A DNA stretch of 64,000 nucleotides, taken from assembly GCA_963422705.1 (NCBI GenBank), contig OY730443.1:1674001-1738000 (forward strand), read 5' to 3'. Position 1 is the stretch's first letter. The number at the start of each line of letters is the position of its first letter. Of the stretch, positions 1-8,522 are shown in pieces. This DNA comes from G963422705 sp963422705 (lineage in GTDB: Bacteria; Poribacteria; WGA-4E; WGA-3G). Made by a program: the position numbers and the translations under genes. The notes under the pieces were generated by a model that worked only from the letters and a program-made list of their open reading frames with translations, was not told the origin of the DNA and did not search any database.

Positions 1-1027
1 TTGTACTTTCAAGCTGAACGTGTTCCCCTGTTTGGGAGGATTTGTCAAAGGCAAGCATGACTTCAAGCACGTGGTAAGCCAAGGTACCATTAGCACGATG
101 CTCTCGTCGATTTTGGATTGCTGATACCATGTCGATAACCCCGAACATACGGGCATTGTTGGGGAAGAGAAGCGGAACCGCCTGCCAGTCAGCATGCGGA
201 GGGCAGACGGAGACGACTCCACCAAACCCATTTGGATCCGGTACACGCATGGTGCCCTCTTCACCGTAGATTTCGATGCAAGGGAGACTATGCCGCCACA
301 TGTCAAAGCTCATAATCATCGTAATAATTGCGCCGTTCTGAAATTCGATGGTACCAGCAAGGTGCGTCGGCGTTTTGACACGGATTTTTAGTCCGTGTGC
401 CGCGGTACTAGTCGCGATACGTTCATCAAACGCCTTTGTCGTGATAGCGGCAACGCGCTTGACTGGGCCAAGTAGGGTGACTAAGGCAGTGACGTAGTAA
501 GGCCCCATGTCAAGCATCGGTCCCCCACCAATGTCGTAGTAGAAGGCGGGATTTGGATGCCAGCTTTCATGTCCATGTCCACACATAAACGCCGTTCCAG
601 CGATAGGGCTGCCAATGTTGCCGGCATCGAGTGTCCGTCGGGAGGTTTGAATGCCCGCGCCAAGAAAGGTATCCGGGGCCGAGCCGACACGCAGATTTTT
701 CTCCGACGCAGTGGCGACGAGCTTTTGAACGCTTTCGATATCTACACCAAGCGGTTTTTCGCTATACACATGCTTGCCCGCTTCAAGTACCTGCAGTCCG
801 ACTTCAACGTGGGCACGCGGAATCGTTAAGTTGACAACAAGTTCAATATCAGGTTCTGCAAGGAGCTGCTCAAGGGTGGATGCACGGCATCCGTATTTGT
901 CTGCTTGGGCTTGCGCCGCCTCCATTCGGATATCAGCGCAGGCGACAATATCCAAAATATTCGTTTTTCGTGCCCCTTCAAAGTAGGCGCCACTAATCGT
1001 GCCACAGCCAATAATTCCAATTTTCAT
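1..1027 (-). CDS. Gfo/Idh/MocA family oxidoreductase (3' end off window)
   Basis: The gene is open from the ATG at 1027 (complement) to the window edge, 342 codons without a stop, so its C-terminus is missing. The product starts MKIGIIGCGTISGAYFEGA, with the N-terminal Rossmann GxGxxS nucleotide-binding loop. At about residues 92-98 it has the EKPLGVD motif, whose EKP lysine is the usual catalytic or cofactor-contacting residue of the Gfo/Idh/MocA family. The second half (GHGHESWHPNPAFYYDIGGG, then DMGPYYVTALVTLLGP) matches the substrate-binding alpha/beta domain. Members oxidise or reduce sugars, inositols or related polyols with NAD(P). The substrate cannot be read from sequence. It is divergent from malate synthase, and a consensus promoter lies just upstream. 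Confidence 0.9.
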   Translation of the reverse strand, partial: MKIGIIGCGTISGAYFEGARKTNILDIVACADIRMEAAQAQADKYGCRASTLEQLLAEPDIELVVNLTIPRAHVEVGLQVLEAGKHVYSEKPLGVDIESVQKLVATASEKNLRVGSAPDTFLGAGIQTSRRTLDAGNIGSPIAGTAFMCGHGHESWHPNPAFYYDIGGGPMLDMGPYYVTALVTLLGPVKRVAAITTKAFDERIATSTAAHGLKIRVKTPTHLAGTIEFQNGAIITMIMSFDMWRHSLPCIEIYGEEGTMRVPDPNGFGGVVSVCPPHADWQAVPLLFPNNARMFGVIDMVSAIQNRREHRANGTLAYHVLEVMLAFDKSSQTGEHVQLEST

Positions 1028-1068
1028 ATTTTTGGATAAGATTCCTTTTGTTTGCGAATTCATTTCGT

Positions 1069-1097
1069 ATTATAGCAATTGTGCTCGATATTGGCAA
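1069..1097 (-). promoter_or_regulatory. Promoter of the Gfo/Idh/MocA gene
   Basis: On the minus strand TTGCCA (1092-1097) and TATAAT (1069-1074) are separated by exactly 17 bp, and the start codon follows about 42 bp downstream at 1027. Confidence 0.6.
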
Positions 1098-1218
1098 GGG
1101 CGGATACACAAAATTTAGAATAGAAATCGTAAAAATCGTGTCTGTAAAATAAAAACCGGTGGTGCTTGAAGAAAAATCACGAACTCCAACTCACTTCTAC
1201 CGCCGCGCATGAAAATTG

Positions 1219-1248
1219 TTGACATAACTCTCGTGCCGTTGTTATGAT
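1219..1248 (+). promoter_or_regulatory. Promoter of malate synthase
   Basis: TTGACA (1219-1224) and TATGAT (1243-1248) are 18 bp apart. The ATG preferred for malate synthase is 40 bp beyond the -10 box, so the longer reading frame beginning at 1244 would start inside the promoter. Confidence 0.6.
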
Positions 1249-1288
1249 AAAAGGCATTATTATTTGTCATGAGAAAGGGAGAGATAGC

Positions 1289-3490
1289 ATGGGAACCCGA
1301 ATTGAAGTCGGCGGTTTGAAAGTAGACGCAGGTTTATATGCGCTAGTGAGAGATGGGATTCTTCCGGGGCTCGGCATTGACGCAGATGGGTTCTGGGAGT
1401 CATTCGATAGCATTGTCACCGATTTAGCACCGGAAAATCTGGCACTCTTGGAGAAACGCAACCACCTTCAGCAACAAATTGATGCTTGGCACCGCGCCCG
1501 CAATGGAGAGTCGTTAGATGGGTACGCGGATTTTCTAAAGGCGCTCGGGTATCTAGTCCCGGAAGGTAAGAATTTTCAGGTGAGCACAGAGAATGTCGAT
1601 GCGGAAATTGCGACGATTTCAGGCCCTCAGCTGGTGGTTCCGACAGATAATGCCCGCTACGCGCTGAACGCCGCCAACGCGCGGTGGGGCAGCCTCTATG
1701 ACGCCTTCTATGGAACGGATGCTATATCACAGGAGGACGGGGCAACCCGGGAAGGAGACTATAACCCGATTCGGGGGACAAAGGTGATTGAGGCGACGGA
1801 GAAATTTTTAGATGAAGTCGCCCCGCTCGCATCAGGAAGCTTCTCTGACGCGACACAATTTAATCTCAAGGAAATTGATGGCAGGCAGCAGTTACGCGCC
1901 AATTTGCAAAGAGATTCAAAATCAGAAGATGTCGGTTTGGCGGAAGCAGCGCAATTCGCCGGTTTTCGGTTAAACAGACAGGAACTCAGCACGATTTTGC
2001 TGAAAAATAACGGACTGCACATTGAAATTCAGATTGATAGGAATCACCCGATTGGTAAGGTGCATCCAGCCGGCGTAAAGGATGTTATTTTAGAAGCAGC
2101 GGTAACGACAATTCAAGATTGTGAAGATTCTGTTGCGGCAGTAGACGCTGCAGATAAAGTACGCGTCTATCGTAACTGGAACGGTATCATGAAAGGCACA
2201 TTAGAGACAACCTTTGAGAAAAACGGGCGCCCCGTGACACGCCGCTTAGCCCCAGATAAAGTCTTTACCGCTCCAGATGGAAGCACGTTGACATTGCCTG
2301 GCAGAAGCCTGCTCTTGATTCGAAACGTTGGACTCCACATGTATACCGATGCAGTCGTCACGAAAAACGGTGAGGAAATCCCAGAGGGGTTTCTAGATGC
2401 GATGGTAACGACGCTCGCTGCGATGCATGACTTAAAGGGCACCGGGCAATTTCGCAATAGTCGAATGGGGAGTATCTACATCGTTAAACCGAAACTCCAC
2501 GGAACCGAAGAAGTCGCGTTCACTATACACCTATTTGAACGGATAGAAATCGCATTGGGACTCGCGCCGAAGACGATTAAAATCGGAATTATGGACGAAG
2601 AACGACGTACAACTGTCAATCTCAAAGAATGCATTCGAAGCGCGAAAGAACGGCTCGTTTTTATTAACACCGGTTTTCTGGATAGGACAGGCGACGAGAT
2701 TCACACGAGCATGGAAGCAGACGCGATGATTCCAAAGATGGACATTCGCAGCGAACCGTGGATGACTGCCTATGAAGCTCAAAACGTTGACATTGGGATT
2801 GAGACAGGGTTACCCGGCACCGCGCAGATTGGCAAGGGGATGTGGACGAAACCGGATAAGATGGCAGAGATGGTTGAAACAAAGATGAATCACCCTTTGG
2901 CGGGCGCCACAACAGCTTGGGTGCCCTCACCAACAGCCGCAATACTCCACGCGATGCACTACCACGCTGTCAATGTCGCACAGCGGTTAAAGGAATTGGC
3001 AAAAAGAGAACGGGCGAATTCGGCAGATTTGCTAATTCCGCCGTTACTCGCAAATCGCACAGTGGCACCGGACGTAATTCAGACAGAATTGGATAACAAC
3101 GCGCAGGGCATCTTGGGTTATGTTGTACGATGGATTGAACACGGAATCGGCTGTTCAAAAATACTGGATATCCATAACGTCGGGTTGATGGAAGACAGGG
3201 CGACATTGCGAATCTCCAGTCAGCATATCGCGAATTGGCTGCACCACGGAATTGTCTCACCGGAACAAGTTACAGAGACGTTTGAGCGGATGGCACGCGT
3301 CGTTGATACGCAGAATGCTGGCGATGTGCACTATCGAAATATGTCGCCCAATTATGCGGAGAGCATTGCCTTTCAAGCAGCGTTAGAACTCGTCTTCAAA
3401 GGATGTGAGGTGCCTAACGGATATACCGAATTTGTGCTACATCCCCGACGGCGCGAGGCTAAGAAACGTGCTAAAGTCTATAAAACTTGA
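1289..3490 (+). CDS. glcB: Malate synthase G
   Basis: The 733-residue product condenses glyoxylate with acetyl-CoA to malate in the glyoxylate bypass. Its length fits the monomeric G isoform (about 720-730 aa) rather than the shorter A form (about 530 aa). Recognisable blocks are NRNHPIGKVHPAGVKDVILE and EAAVTTIQDCEDSVAAVDA in the middle, GLHMYTDAV, IGIMDEERRTTVNLKECI and the C-terminal VGLMEDRATLRISSQHIANW. The ATG at 1289 is chosen over the upstream in-frame ATG at 1244 because a GAAAGGGAGAG ribosome-binding site precedes it and 1244 lies in the -10 box. No isocitrate lyase is next to it. The 3' end overlaps the convergent amidohydrolase gene by 20 bp. Confidence 0.96.
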   Translation: MGTRIEVGGLKVDAGLYALVRDGILPGLGIDADGFWESFDSIVTDLAPENLALLEKRNHLQQQIDAWHRARNGESLDGYADFLKALGYLVPEGKNFQVSTENVDAEIATISGPQLVVPTDNARYALNAANARWGSLYDAFYGTDAISQEDGATREGDYNPIRGTKVIEATEKFLDEVAPLASGSFSDATQFNLKEIDGRQQLRANLQRDSKSEDVGLAEAAQFAGFRLNRQELSTILLKNNGLHIEIQIDRNHPIGKVHPAGVKDVILEAAVTTIQDCEDSVAAVDAADKVRVYRNWNGIMKGTLETTFEKNGRPVTRRLAPDKVFTAPDGSTLTLPGRSLLLIRNVGLHMYTDAVVTKNGEEIPEGFLDAMVTTLAAMHDLKGTGQFRNSRMGSIYIVKPKLHGTEEVAFTIHLFERIEIALGLAPKTIKIGIMDEERRTTVNLKECIRSAKERLVFINTGFLDRTGDEIHTSMEADAMIPKMDIRSEPWMTAYEAQNVDIGIETGLPGTAQIGKGMWTKPDKMAEMVETKMNHPLAGATTAWVPSPTAAILHAMHYHAVNVAQRLKELAKRERANSADLLIPPLLANRTVAPDVIQTELDNNAQGILGYVVRWIEHGIGCSKILDIHNVGLMEDRATLRISSQHIANWLHHGIVSPEQVTETFERMARVVDTQNAGDVHYRNMSPNYAESIAFQAALELVFKGCEVPNGYTEFVLHPRRREAKKRAKVYKT

Positions 3491-4319
3491 TGGCGTTCTC
3501 TCGGAATAGCTTGTTAAGTTCCCCGGATGAGCAGCCCGCAACAGCCGCTTTCAATGTGTGAACCCAACGCGAGTAATCGCACGCTTGTGTGGAGACGGGC
3601 CAATCGCTGCCGTATATGATGCGTTCAAAACTGAAGCAGTCGATGACGTGTTCAATATAAGGCTGTAGTTCCGCGGGTTTCCATTGCCCGTAGTCGGCTT
3701 CGGTAACCAGCCCAGAGATTTTGCAATGGACGTTTGGAAAATCGGATAACGTCCGAATCTCCTGCATCCACGGCTCAAACAACTGGTTTTTGATATCCGG
3801 TTTCCCGACGTGGTCCAATATAAATTGAACATCGGGACACTTTTCTACCAACCGGAGGGTGTTAGCGAGTTGCGGATGGAAGATACAGATATCAAAATTC
3901 AATCGGTAGTCTGCGAGTGCTTTAACCCCGTCCACGAAGTCAGGTTGGATGCAGAAATCAATGCTTTCGGATTGGAGGAGACGACGGATGCCTTTTACAA
4001 GAGGATTTTCGGCCAATTTCTCGATAAACGGCGTGACATCTTTCCCCTCCTCCAACGGGGCCCAGGCGACGATGCCCTGAATCCGCGCATCCACCGGCGC
4101 CAGAGAAGTGAACCACGCCGTCTCCTTCAAGCTGTCATCAGGATGCGTATCGCACTGCACTAACACCATCGCTTCAATCGCCAGTTCACCGTGGGCGACA
4201 GTGTAGTCTTTTAAGAGATAGGGGCTGTTTAGCGCAGGTAACTCCGAGAGCCATGGATACCTGAATTGTCTCGGGTGCCAGAGATGGACGTGTGTATCAA
4301 CTATTCTGAAATCTTCCAT
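3471..4319 (-). CDS. Amidohydrolase 2 family metal-dependent hydrolase
   Basis: A TIM-barrel hydrolase of about 282 aa. It opens MEDFRIVDTHVHLWHPRQF, with the DTHVH beta-1 metal-binding motif of the amidohydrolase_2 (ACMSD/2-pyrone-4,6-dicarboxylate lactonase-like) family. LDHVGKPD and the C-terminal YGSDWPVS (Asp of beta-8) are also present. Close relatives are often called L-fuconolactone or L-rhamnonolactone hydrolases, so a sugar lactone is a plausible substrate, but this is inferred. The start at 4319 is supported by an AGGAGC site 8 bp upstream; the longer frame to 4382 would run through the promoter. The end overlaps malate synthase tail to tail. Confidence 0.88.
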   Translation of the reverse strand: MEDFRIVDTHVHLWHPRQFRYPWLSELPALNSPYLLKDYTVAHGELAIEAMVLVQCDTHPDDSLKETAWFTSLAPVDARIQGIVAWAPLEEGKDVTPFIEKLAENPLVKGIRRLLQSESIDFCIQPDFVDGVKALADYRLNFDICIFHPQLANTLRLVEKCPDVQFILDHVGKPDIKNQLFEPWMQEIRTLSDFPNVHCKISGLVTEADYGQWKPAELQPYIEHVIDCFSFERIIYGSDWPVSTQACDYSRWVHTLKAAVAGCSSGELNKLFRENAIKFYRL

Positions 4320-4353
4320 TGGGCAGCTCCTGATTTGATGGAATTTTGGTAAT

Positions 4354-4382
4354 ATTTTAATGGTTCTGCACAGGGGTGTCAA
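4354..4382 (-). promoter_or_regulatory. Promoter of the amidohydrolase gene
   Basis: Minus-strand TTGACA (4377-4382), a 17-bp spacer and TAAAAT (4354-4359) lie 35 bp upstream of the ATG at 4319. Confidence 0.65.
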
Positions 4383-4392
4383 TCATAAAAAA

Positions 4393-4422
4393 TTGACAGC
4401 CAAAACAGAGCGCGAATATAAT
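4393..4422 (+). promoter_or_regulatory. Promoter of the ThuA-like/PhyH pair
   Basis: TTGACA (4393-4398), an 18-bp spacer and TATAAT (4417-4422). It is divergent from the amidohydrolase promoter, with only 10 bp between the two -35 boxes, so a shared regulator binding there could affect both. Confidence 0.6.
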
Positions 4423-4508
4423 TATAAGACTGTAAAACAACGATGCGGACTTAGCGACTTTTTCAACAGATTAATTAGCCGCGGACGAAAAAATGAAAAG
4501 GAGTGAAT

Positions 4509-5315
4509 ATGTTAACAAAATCTCGAATTGTTATGATTGCAGGAAGCGCGAGCCATGGCGGTGGAGCACACGAACATCCGGCAGGGTGTGCTTTTCTCGC
4601 AGAACAGTTAACTTCAAAGTGCGAAGGGGTTGATGAGGTGGTTGTGCATCAAGGGTGGCCCGCAGACGCTACAGTCTTTGACGACACGGACGCAATCGTC
4701 GTATACTCGGATGGCGGGGCCCGACACCTGGTAATCCCACACCTGGCAGAACTCTCTGAGTTAATGGAACGCGGCATCGGGCTTGCGATGTTACACTATG
4801 CGGTTGAAGTACCGAAAGGTGAACCGGGGAACCGCTTCTTGGACTGGCTCGGTGGATACTTTGAGACACACCTCTCGGTAAATCCTTACTGGACAGCGAC
4901 TTTTACCGGGTTTCCAGAGCATCCAATAACGCGGGGATTAGAACCCTTTTCATTGGAGGACGAGTGGTACTATCACATGCGGTTTCGCGAGGATATGCGC
5001 GGGGTAACACCACTCTTGAGCGCAATCGCTCCCGCGTCAACATTGGCACGGGCAGACGGCCCGCACAGTGGGAATCCGCACGTTCGACAAGCCGTCGCGA
5101 ACGGCGAACCCCAGCATTTAGCATGGTGTGTGGAACGCGCCGATGGCGGACGCGGACTCGGATTTACAGGCGGACATCTTCACAGCAATTGGGCAGATGA
5201 CAGACTTCGCAAATTCATCCTAAATGCCATCGCATGGACAGCCAAGGTGGAAATTCCAGATGACGGAATCTCTACACACACACCGACAGCAACCGAATTA
5301 GACGCATATCTATAA
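4509..5315 (+). CDS. ThuA-like (trehalose-utilisation) domain protein
   Basis: The 268-aa protein has the glutamine-amidotransferase-like ThuA fold. It starts MLTKSRIVMIAGSASHGGGAH and contains VVYSDGG, the GIGLAMLHYA nucleophile-elbow region where ThuA proteins lack the amidotransferase cysteine, GYFETH, and PITRGLEPFSLEDEWYYHM near residue 145-165, ending with GFTGGHLHSNW. ThuA family members take part in disaccharide or keto-sugar handling; the exact reaction is unknown. The ATG at 4509 has AAAAGGAG 6 bp upstream; a GTG two codons earlier overlaps that site and is less likely. A PhyH gene follows after 46 bp, probably in one transcript. Confidence 0.88.
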   Translation: MLTKSRIVMIAGSASHGGGAHEHPAGCAFLAEQLTSKCEGVDEVVVHQGWPADATVFDDTDAIVVYSDGGARHLVIPHLAELSELMERGIGLAMLHYAVEVPKGEPGNRFLDWLGGYFETHLSVNPYWTATFTGFPEHPITRGLEPFSLEDEWYYHMRFREDMRGVTPLLSAIAPASTLARADGPHSGNPHVRQAVANGEPQHLAWCVERADGGRGLGFTGGHLHSNWADDRLRKFILNAIAWTAKVEIPDDGISTHTPTATELDAYL

Positions 5316-5361
5316 GCACTAGTACGATTATTAAACCGTGGGCTTGCAAAGGAGAACGGTG

Positions 5362-6219
5362 ATGAGCAAGGACTTACAAGATTATCTCTTTGATCTGCAA
5401 GGATATCTGATATTAAAAAGCGTTATCTCGGAAGAAGACTTGGGTGAGATAAATCGATGGATTGATGCACATTGGGATTATGTTGAAGCGCCGTGGGAAA
5501 AGGATACGGGGGACAGACGAATCCCACGCTGGCTCGGGAATATCGAAACTCACACCTACAATATCGAGAACGGCGTTAACTTTCAGAATATCATTGAGGG
5601 CAGCGCGGTTTTCCAGAAACTGATTGACCATCACGCGTGGATTTCGCTCGTTCGAAAGTACATTCACTCTGAAGTGAACGGGCTTTCTATCCATGAGAAT
5701 TTCCTCAACGTCCGGCCTGCCGGGGGGTTCATTCACATCCACTGTGGCGGACATGTACCACTGAGTTATTTGACATTTCGACAAGAGAATACCGGGCAGT
5801 GGATGGTGGGACAGATTAATGTGCTCATGGCAGTGAATGATATTGGCCCCGGGGATGGCCCACCAGTCCTGATTCCCGGAAGTCATCGCTGCACAGAAAT
5901 TCACCCCCGCTTGAAGGTTAATGGGAAAGGGGTAGTCTACGATGGGATGACAGGAAAACCGGCGGGGACGGCGGACGCGACGAAAGAAATCTATCTTAAA
6001 GCGGGAGATGTCCTCATGTTTACAGATGCGATGACGCACGGCGCCGCAGAACGGACAAATGAGGGATTTCGCCGCTCAATCGTCTACCGCTACTCACCAA
6101 AGTATGTCCGTGAGCGTTTTGACTATCCTCATTCAAAGGAGTTATTGGCACGTTTGACACCGGAACAACGCAAGATTATTCAACCGATGCCACCGCGACG
6201 CCCTCCACAAATACTGTAA
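5362..6219 (+). CDS. Phytanoyl-CoA dioxygenase (PhyH) family protein
   Basis: The 285-aa protein belongs to the Fe(II)/2-oxoglutarate-dependent PhyH family. GGFIHIHCGGHVPLSYL holds the region of the first metal ligands. Unusually the expected HxD appears as HIH, so the carboxylate ligand is not obvious. QINVLMAVNDIGPGDGP and PVLIPGSHRC form the jelly-roll core, and the distal FTDAMTHGAAERTNEGFRRS supplies the second His and the 2-oxoglutarate-binding Arg. The natural substrate of bacterial members is rarely known. The start at 5362 follows AAAGGAGA; a longer in-frame ATG at 5338 lacks such a site. It probably shares a transcript with the ThuA-like gene. A second PhyH paralogue lies at 39 kb. 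Confidence 0.87.
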   Translation: MSKDLQDYLFDLQGYLILKSVISEEDLGEINRWIDAHWDYVEAPWEKDTGDRRIPRWLGNIETHTYNIENGVNFQNIIEGSAVFQKLIDHHAWISLVRKYIHSEVNGLSIHENFLNVRPAGGFIHIHCGGHVPLSYLTFRQENTGQWMVGQINVLMAVNDIGPGDGPPVLIPGSHRCTEIHPRLKVNGKGVVYDGMTGKPAGTADATKEIYLKAGDVLMFTDAMTHGAAERTNEGFRRSIVYRYSPKYVRERFDYPHSKELLARLTPEQRKIIQPMPPRRPPQIL

Positions 6220-6268
6220 CGCCTAATATCTAAGAATTGTACCAACTGCCTTAGAAAGATAGCAAGAT

Positions 6269-7759
6269 ATGAAAACAAAAGAAAAAACACTTTGGGGCGG
6301 CCGCTTTCGCACCGGGCTCTCAACGGAGACGGCAGCCTTTACACAGTCGATTGATACAGATACCCGCCTAATTCAGTACGACATTTGGGGCAGCCAAGTG
6401 CACGCGATTATGCTCGCACGGCAACGGATTATATCCGATGAAGAGCTAAGAGAGATTTTGCGGTGGCTCCGGCAGGCAGAAACGGATTTTGAGAACGGCA
6501 CATTCACGCTCGAACCGAATAAAGAGGACGTTCACATGAATGTGGAATCATACTTGATTGAGAATGCAGGACGCGAATTTGGGGGGAAACTTCACACGGC
6601 GCGCTCGCGGAACGAGCAGGTGCTCGTCGATACACACCTCTATATTCGGGAAGAGATTCTCAGTGTGCAACGCCTAATCTCCACATTGTGTCATGCATTC
6701 TTAAAGATTGCAGCCGAACATGATGACAGCGTTATGCCCGGGTATACGCATACACAGCATGCACAGCCGATTAGCCTCGGTTTCTGGGCGACGGCTTATG
6801 TGAGCATGTTCCTACGAGACATAAAACGTTTACAAGCCGCTTACGCGCTTGCCAATACAAATCCACTCGGCGCAGGGGCTTTGGCCGGGACAACATTTCC
6901 TATCGACAGGCAACTGACAACGAAACTCCTCGGTTTTGATGCGCCCCACCAACACGCGCTTGACGTTATCAGCAGCCGCGATTTTATCGCAGAAACGTTG
7001 TTTGCACTGTCACTCGTCAGCGCAAACCTGTCCCGTATGAGCGAGGAACTCGTATATTGGACGACTTATGAATTCGGAATAGCAGTACTTGATGACGCCT
7101 ATAGCTCCGGCAGCTCCATCATGCCGCAGAAAAAGAATCCCGACATCGCTGAACTCACCAGGGGCCGCACCGGTAGAGTCTACGGGGCACTTTTTGACCT
7201 GTTGACGAATCTTAAGGGCTTACCGCTCGGCTATCACCGTGATTTTCAGGAAGACAAACCGCCCCTATGGGAGGCATTTGATATCGTTAAAGCCTGTCTC
7301 GGCATCCTGCCAGAACTCCTTAAGACGACAACTTTCAAGACAGAACGGATGGCAGAATTGGCGAATGCGAATTTTGCTACCGCGACGGAGTTGGCAAACT
7401 ATCTTGTCGCGCAACACGGCATCAGCTTTCGTGAATGCCACGAGATTGTCGGGTGGCTCGTCGGGGAACTGGTACAGCAGGGAAAAACGTTCGCTAACTG
7501 GGAAGCGACGCAGGAATTTCTCAAGCAGAAAGAAATTCACATCTCCCTTTCAAAACTGAAACAGATTCTGGATGCCGAATTCGCACTTCACAACAACCAG
7601 AGCCTTGGAGGTACATCGCCTAAAGAAGTGCGACGGATGATAACTCTGTTTCAAAAGCAATTGAACGGAATTGCGGAAAGTATCCATACATATCAAACAC
7701 GGATTGAGAATGCGCGGCGAGAGACGATGCAAGTGATTCAGGAAGTTTTAGGAAAATAG
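6269..7759 (+). CDS. argH: Argininosuccinate lyase
   Basis: The 496-aa enzyme cleaves argininosuccinate to arginine and fumarate, the last step of arginine synthesis. It begins MKTKEKTLWGGRFRTGLSTE (WGGRF is typical). TARSRNEQV and PGYTHTQHAQPIS are the first two conserved regions, and GSSIMPQKKNPD near residue 287 is the fumarase/aspartase superfamily signature with the flexible catalytic serine loop. The length is slightly above the usual 460 aa. No strong Shine-Dalgarno sequence is visible (only a weak AGATAGCAAG). pyrF follows after 48 bp, so arginine and pyrimidine genes may be cotranscribed. Confidence 0.96.
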   Translation: MKTKEKTLWGGRFRTGLSTETAAFTQSIDTDTRLIQYDIWGSQVHAIMLARQRIISDEELREILRWLRQAETDFENGTFTLEPNKEDVHMNVESYLIENAGREFGGKLHTARSRNEQVLVDTHLYIREEILSVQRLISTLCHAFLKIAAEHDDSVMPGYTHTQHAQPISLGFWATAYVSMFLRDIKRLQAAYALANTNPLGAGALAGTTFPIDRQLTTKLLGFDAPHQHALDVISSRDFIAETLFALSLVSANLSRMSEELVYWTTYEFGIAVLDDAYSSGSSIMPQKKNPDIAELTRGRTGRVYGALFDLLTNLKGLPLGYHRDFQEDKPPLWEAFDIVKACLGILPELLKTTTFKTERMAELANANFATATELANYLVAQHGISFRECHEIVGWLVGELVQQGKTFANWEATQEFLKQKEIHISLSKLKQILDAEFALHNNQSLGGTSPKEVRRMITLFQKQLNGIAESIHTYQTRIENARRETMQVIQEVLGK

Positions 7760-7807
7760 GGCGCACGCATATCCTAGAAAGTAATACCCAATGAAGGAAA
7801 TCGAGAA

Positions 7808-8521
7808 TTGAAAAATAGATTAATTGTTGCCTTAGATACTGATGATGATAAATATATTGACTCGTTATCCACAACGCTTATGGACATAGTCACTTGGGTT
7901 AAGCTCGGTTTTCAAGCGTTCGGTGTACTTGGACTTGAAGCGTTTCCATCGATATATGCACGTCAGCAGAAAATCTTTATAGATCTGAAGTTCCACGACA
8001 TACCGAACACAGTCGCGCGAGATGTCGCCACAATAACGAAACACGGGGCACACATGATTAACATGCATGCCGCCGGTGGATTTGAGATGATGCAAGCCGC
8101 AAGATACAGTGCCGATGACGCAGCCCATAACGCAGGCATGCCACGCCCAATTCTACTTGGCGTCACAATTCTGACGAGCATCGATGAACACGGATTTCAG
8201 ACATCCTTTGGCTCCGAAAGACAACTCACCGAACAAGTCGTTTATCTCGCTAAGCAGACAAAGGCATCAGGTTTGGATGGCGTTGTCGCCTCACCATTAG
8301 AGATTGAGCCGATTCGCAATGCATGCGGCGAAAATTTTGTGATTGTTACACCAGGCATCCGGCCAAAATGGGCAGCACCCGACGATCAAAAGCGATGGAC
8401 AACACCAGAAGAGGCCATTAAGCGAGGGGCAGATTACATCGTTGTCGGCAGGCCGATTCTTGACGCTGAGAATCCATTAGAAGCAGCAAGACGGATTTTG
8501 GACGACATCGAAGGAGTGTAG
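7808..8521 (+). CDS. pyrF: Orotidine 5'-phosphate decarboxylase
   Basis: The 237-aa TIM-barrel enzyme converts OMP to UMP. It starts LIVALDTDDD after a TTG start codon. The FIDLKFHDIPNTVARDV block near residue 56 carries the catalytic Asp-x-Lys-x-x-Asp charge network (DLKFHD). PGIRPKWAAPDDQKRWTTPE and DYIVVGRPILDAENP are the phosphate-binding C-terminal loops. The TTG start is the only one that keeps the first beta strand. The stop codon is followed after a single base by the sulfatase ATG, so the two are translationally coupled. Confidence 0.95.
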   Translation: MKNRLIVALDTDDDKYIDSLSTTLMDIVTWVKLGFQAFGVLGLEAFPSIYARQQKIFIDLKFHDIPNTVARDVATITKHGAHMINMHAAGGFEMMQAARYSADDAAHNAGMPRPILLGVTILTSIDEHGFQTSFGSERQLTEQVVYLAKQTKASGLDGVVASPLEIEPIRNACGENFVIVTPGIRPKWAAPDDQKRWTTPEEAIKRGADYIVVGRPILDAENPLEAARRILDDIEGV

Positions 8522-8522
8522 G

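Noticed and set aside
1759..4163. Several frames of 60-117 codons on the opposite strand of malate synthase and the amidohydrolase
   Set aside because: They lie antisense to well-supported genes, have no start signals and carry no family motifs.
5413..6039. 208-codon minus-strand frame inside the PhyH gene
   Set aside because: It is a mirror of PhyH codon bias; the sense-strand product has clear family motifs and a ribosome-binding site.
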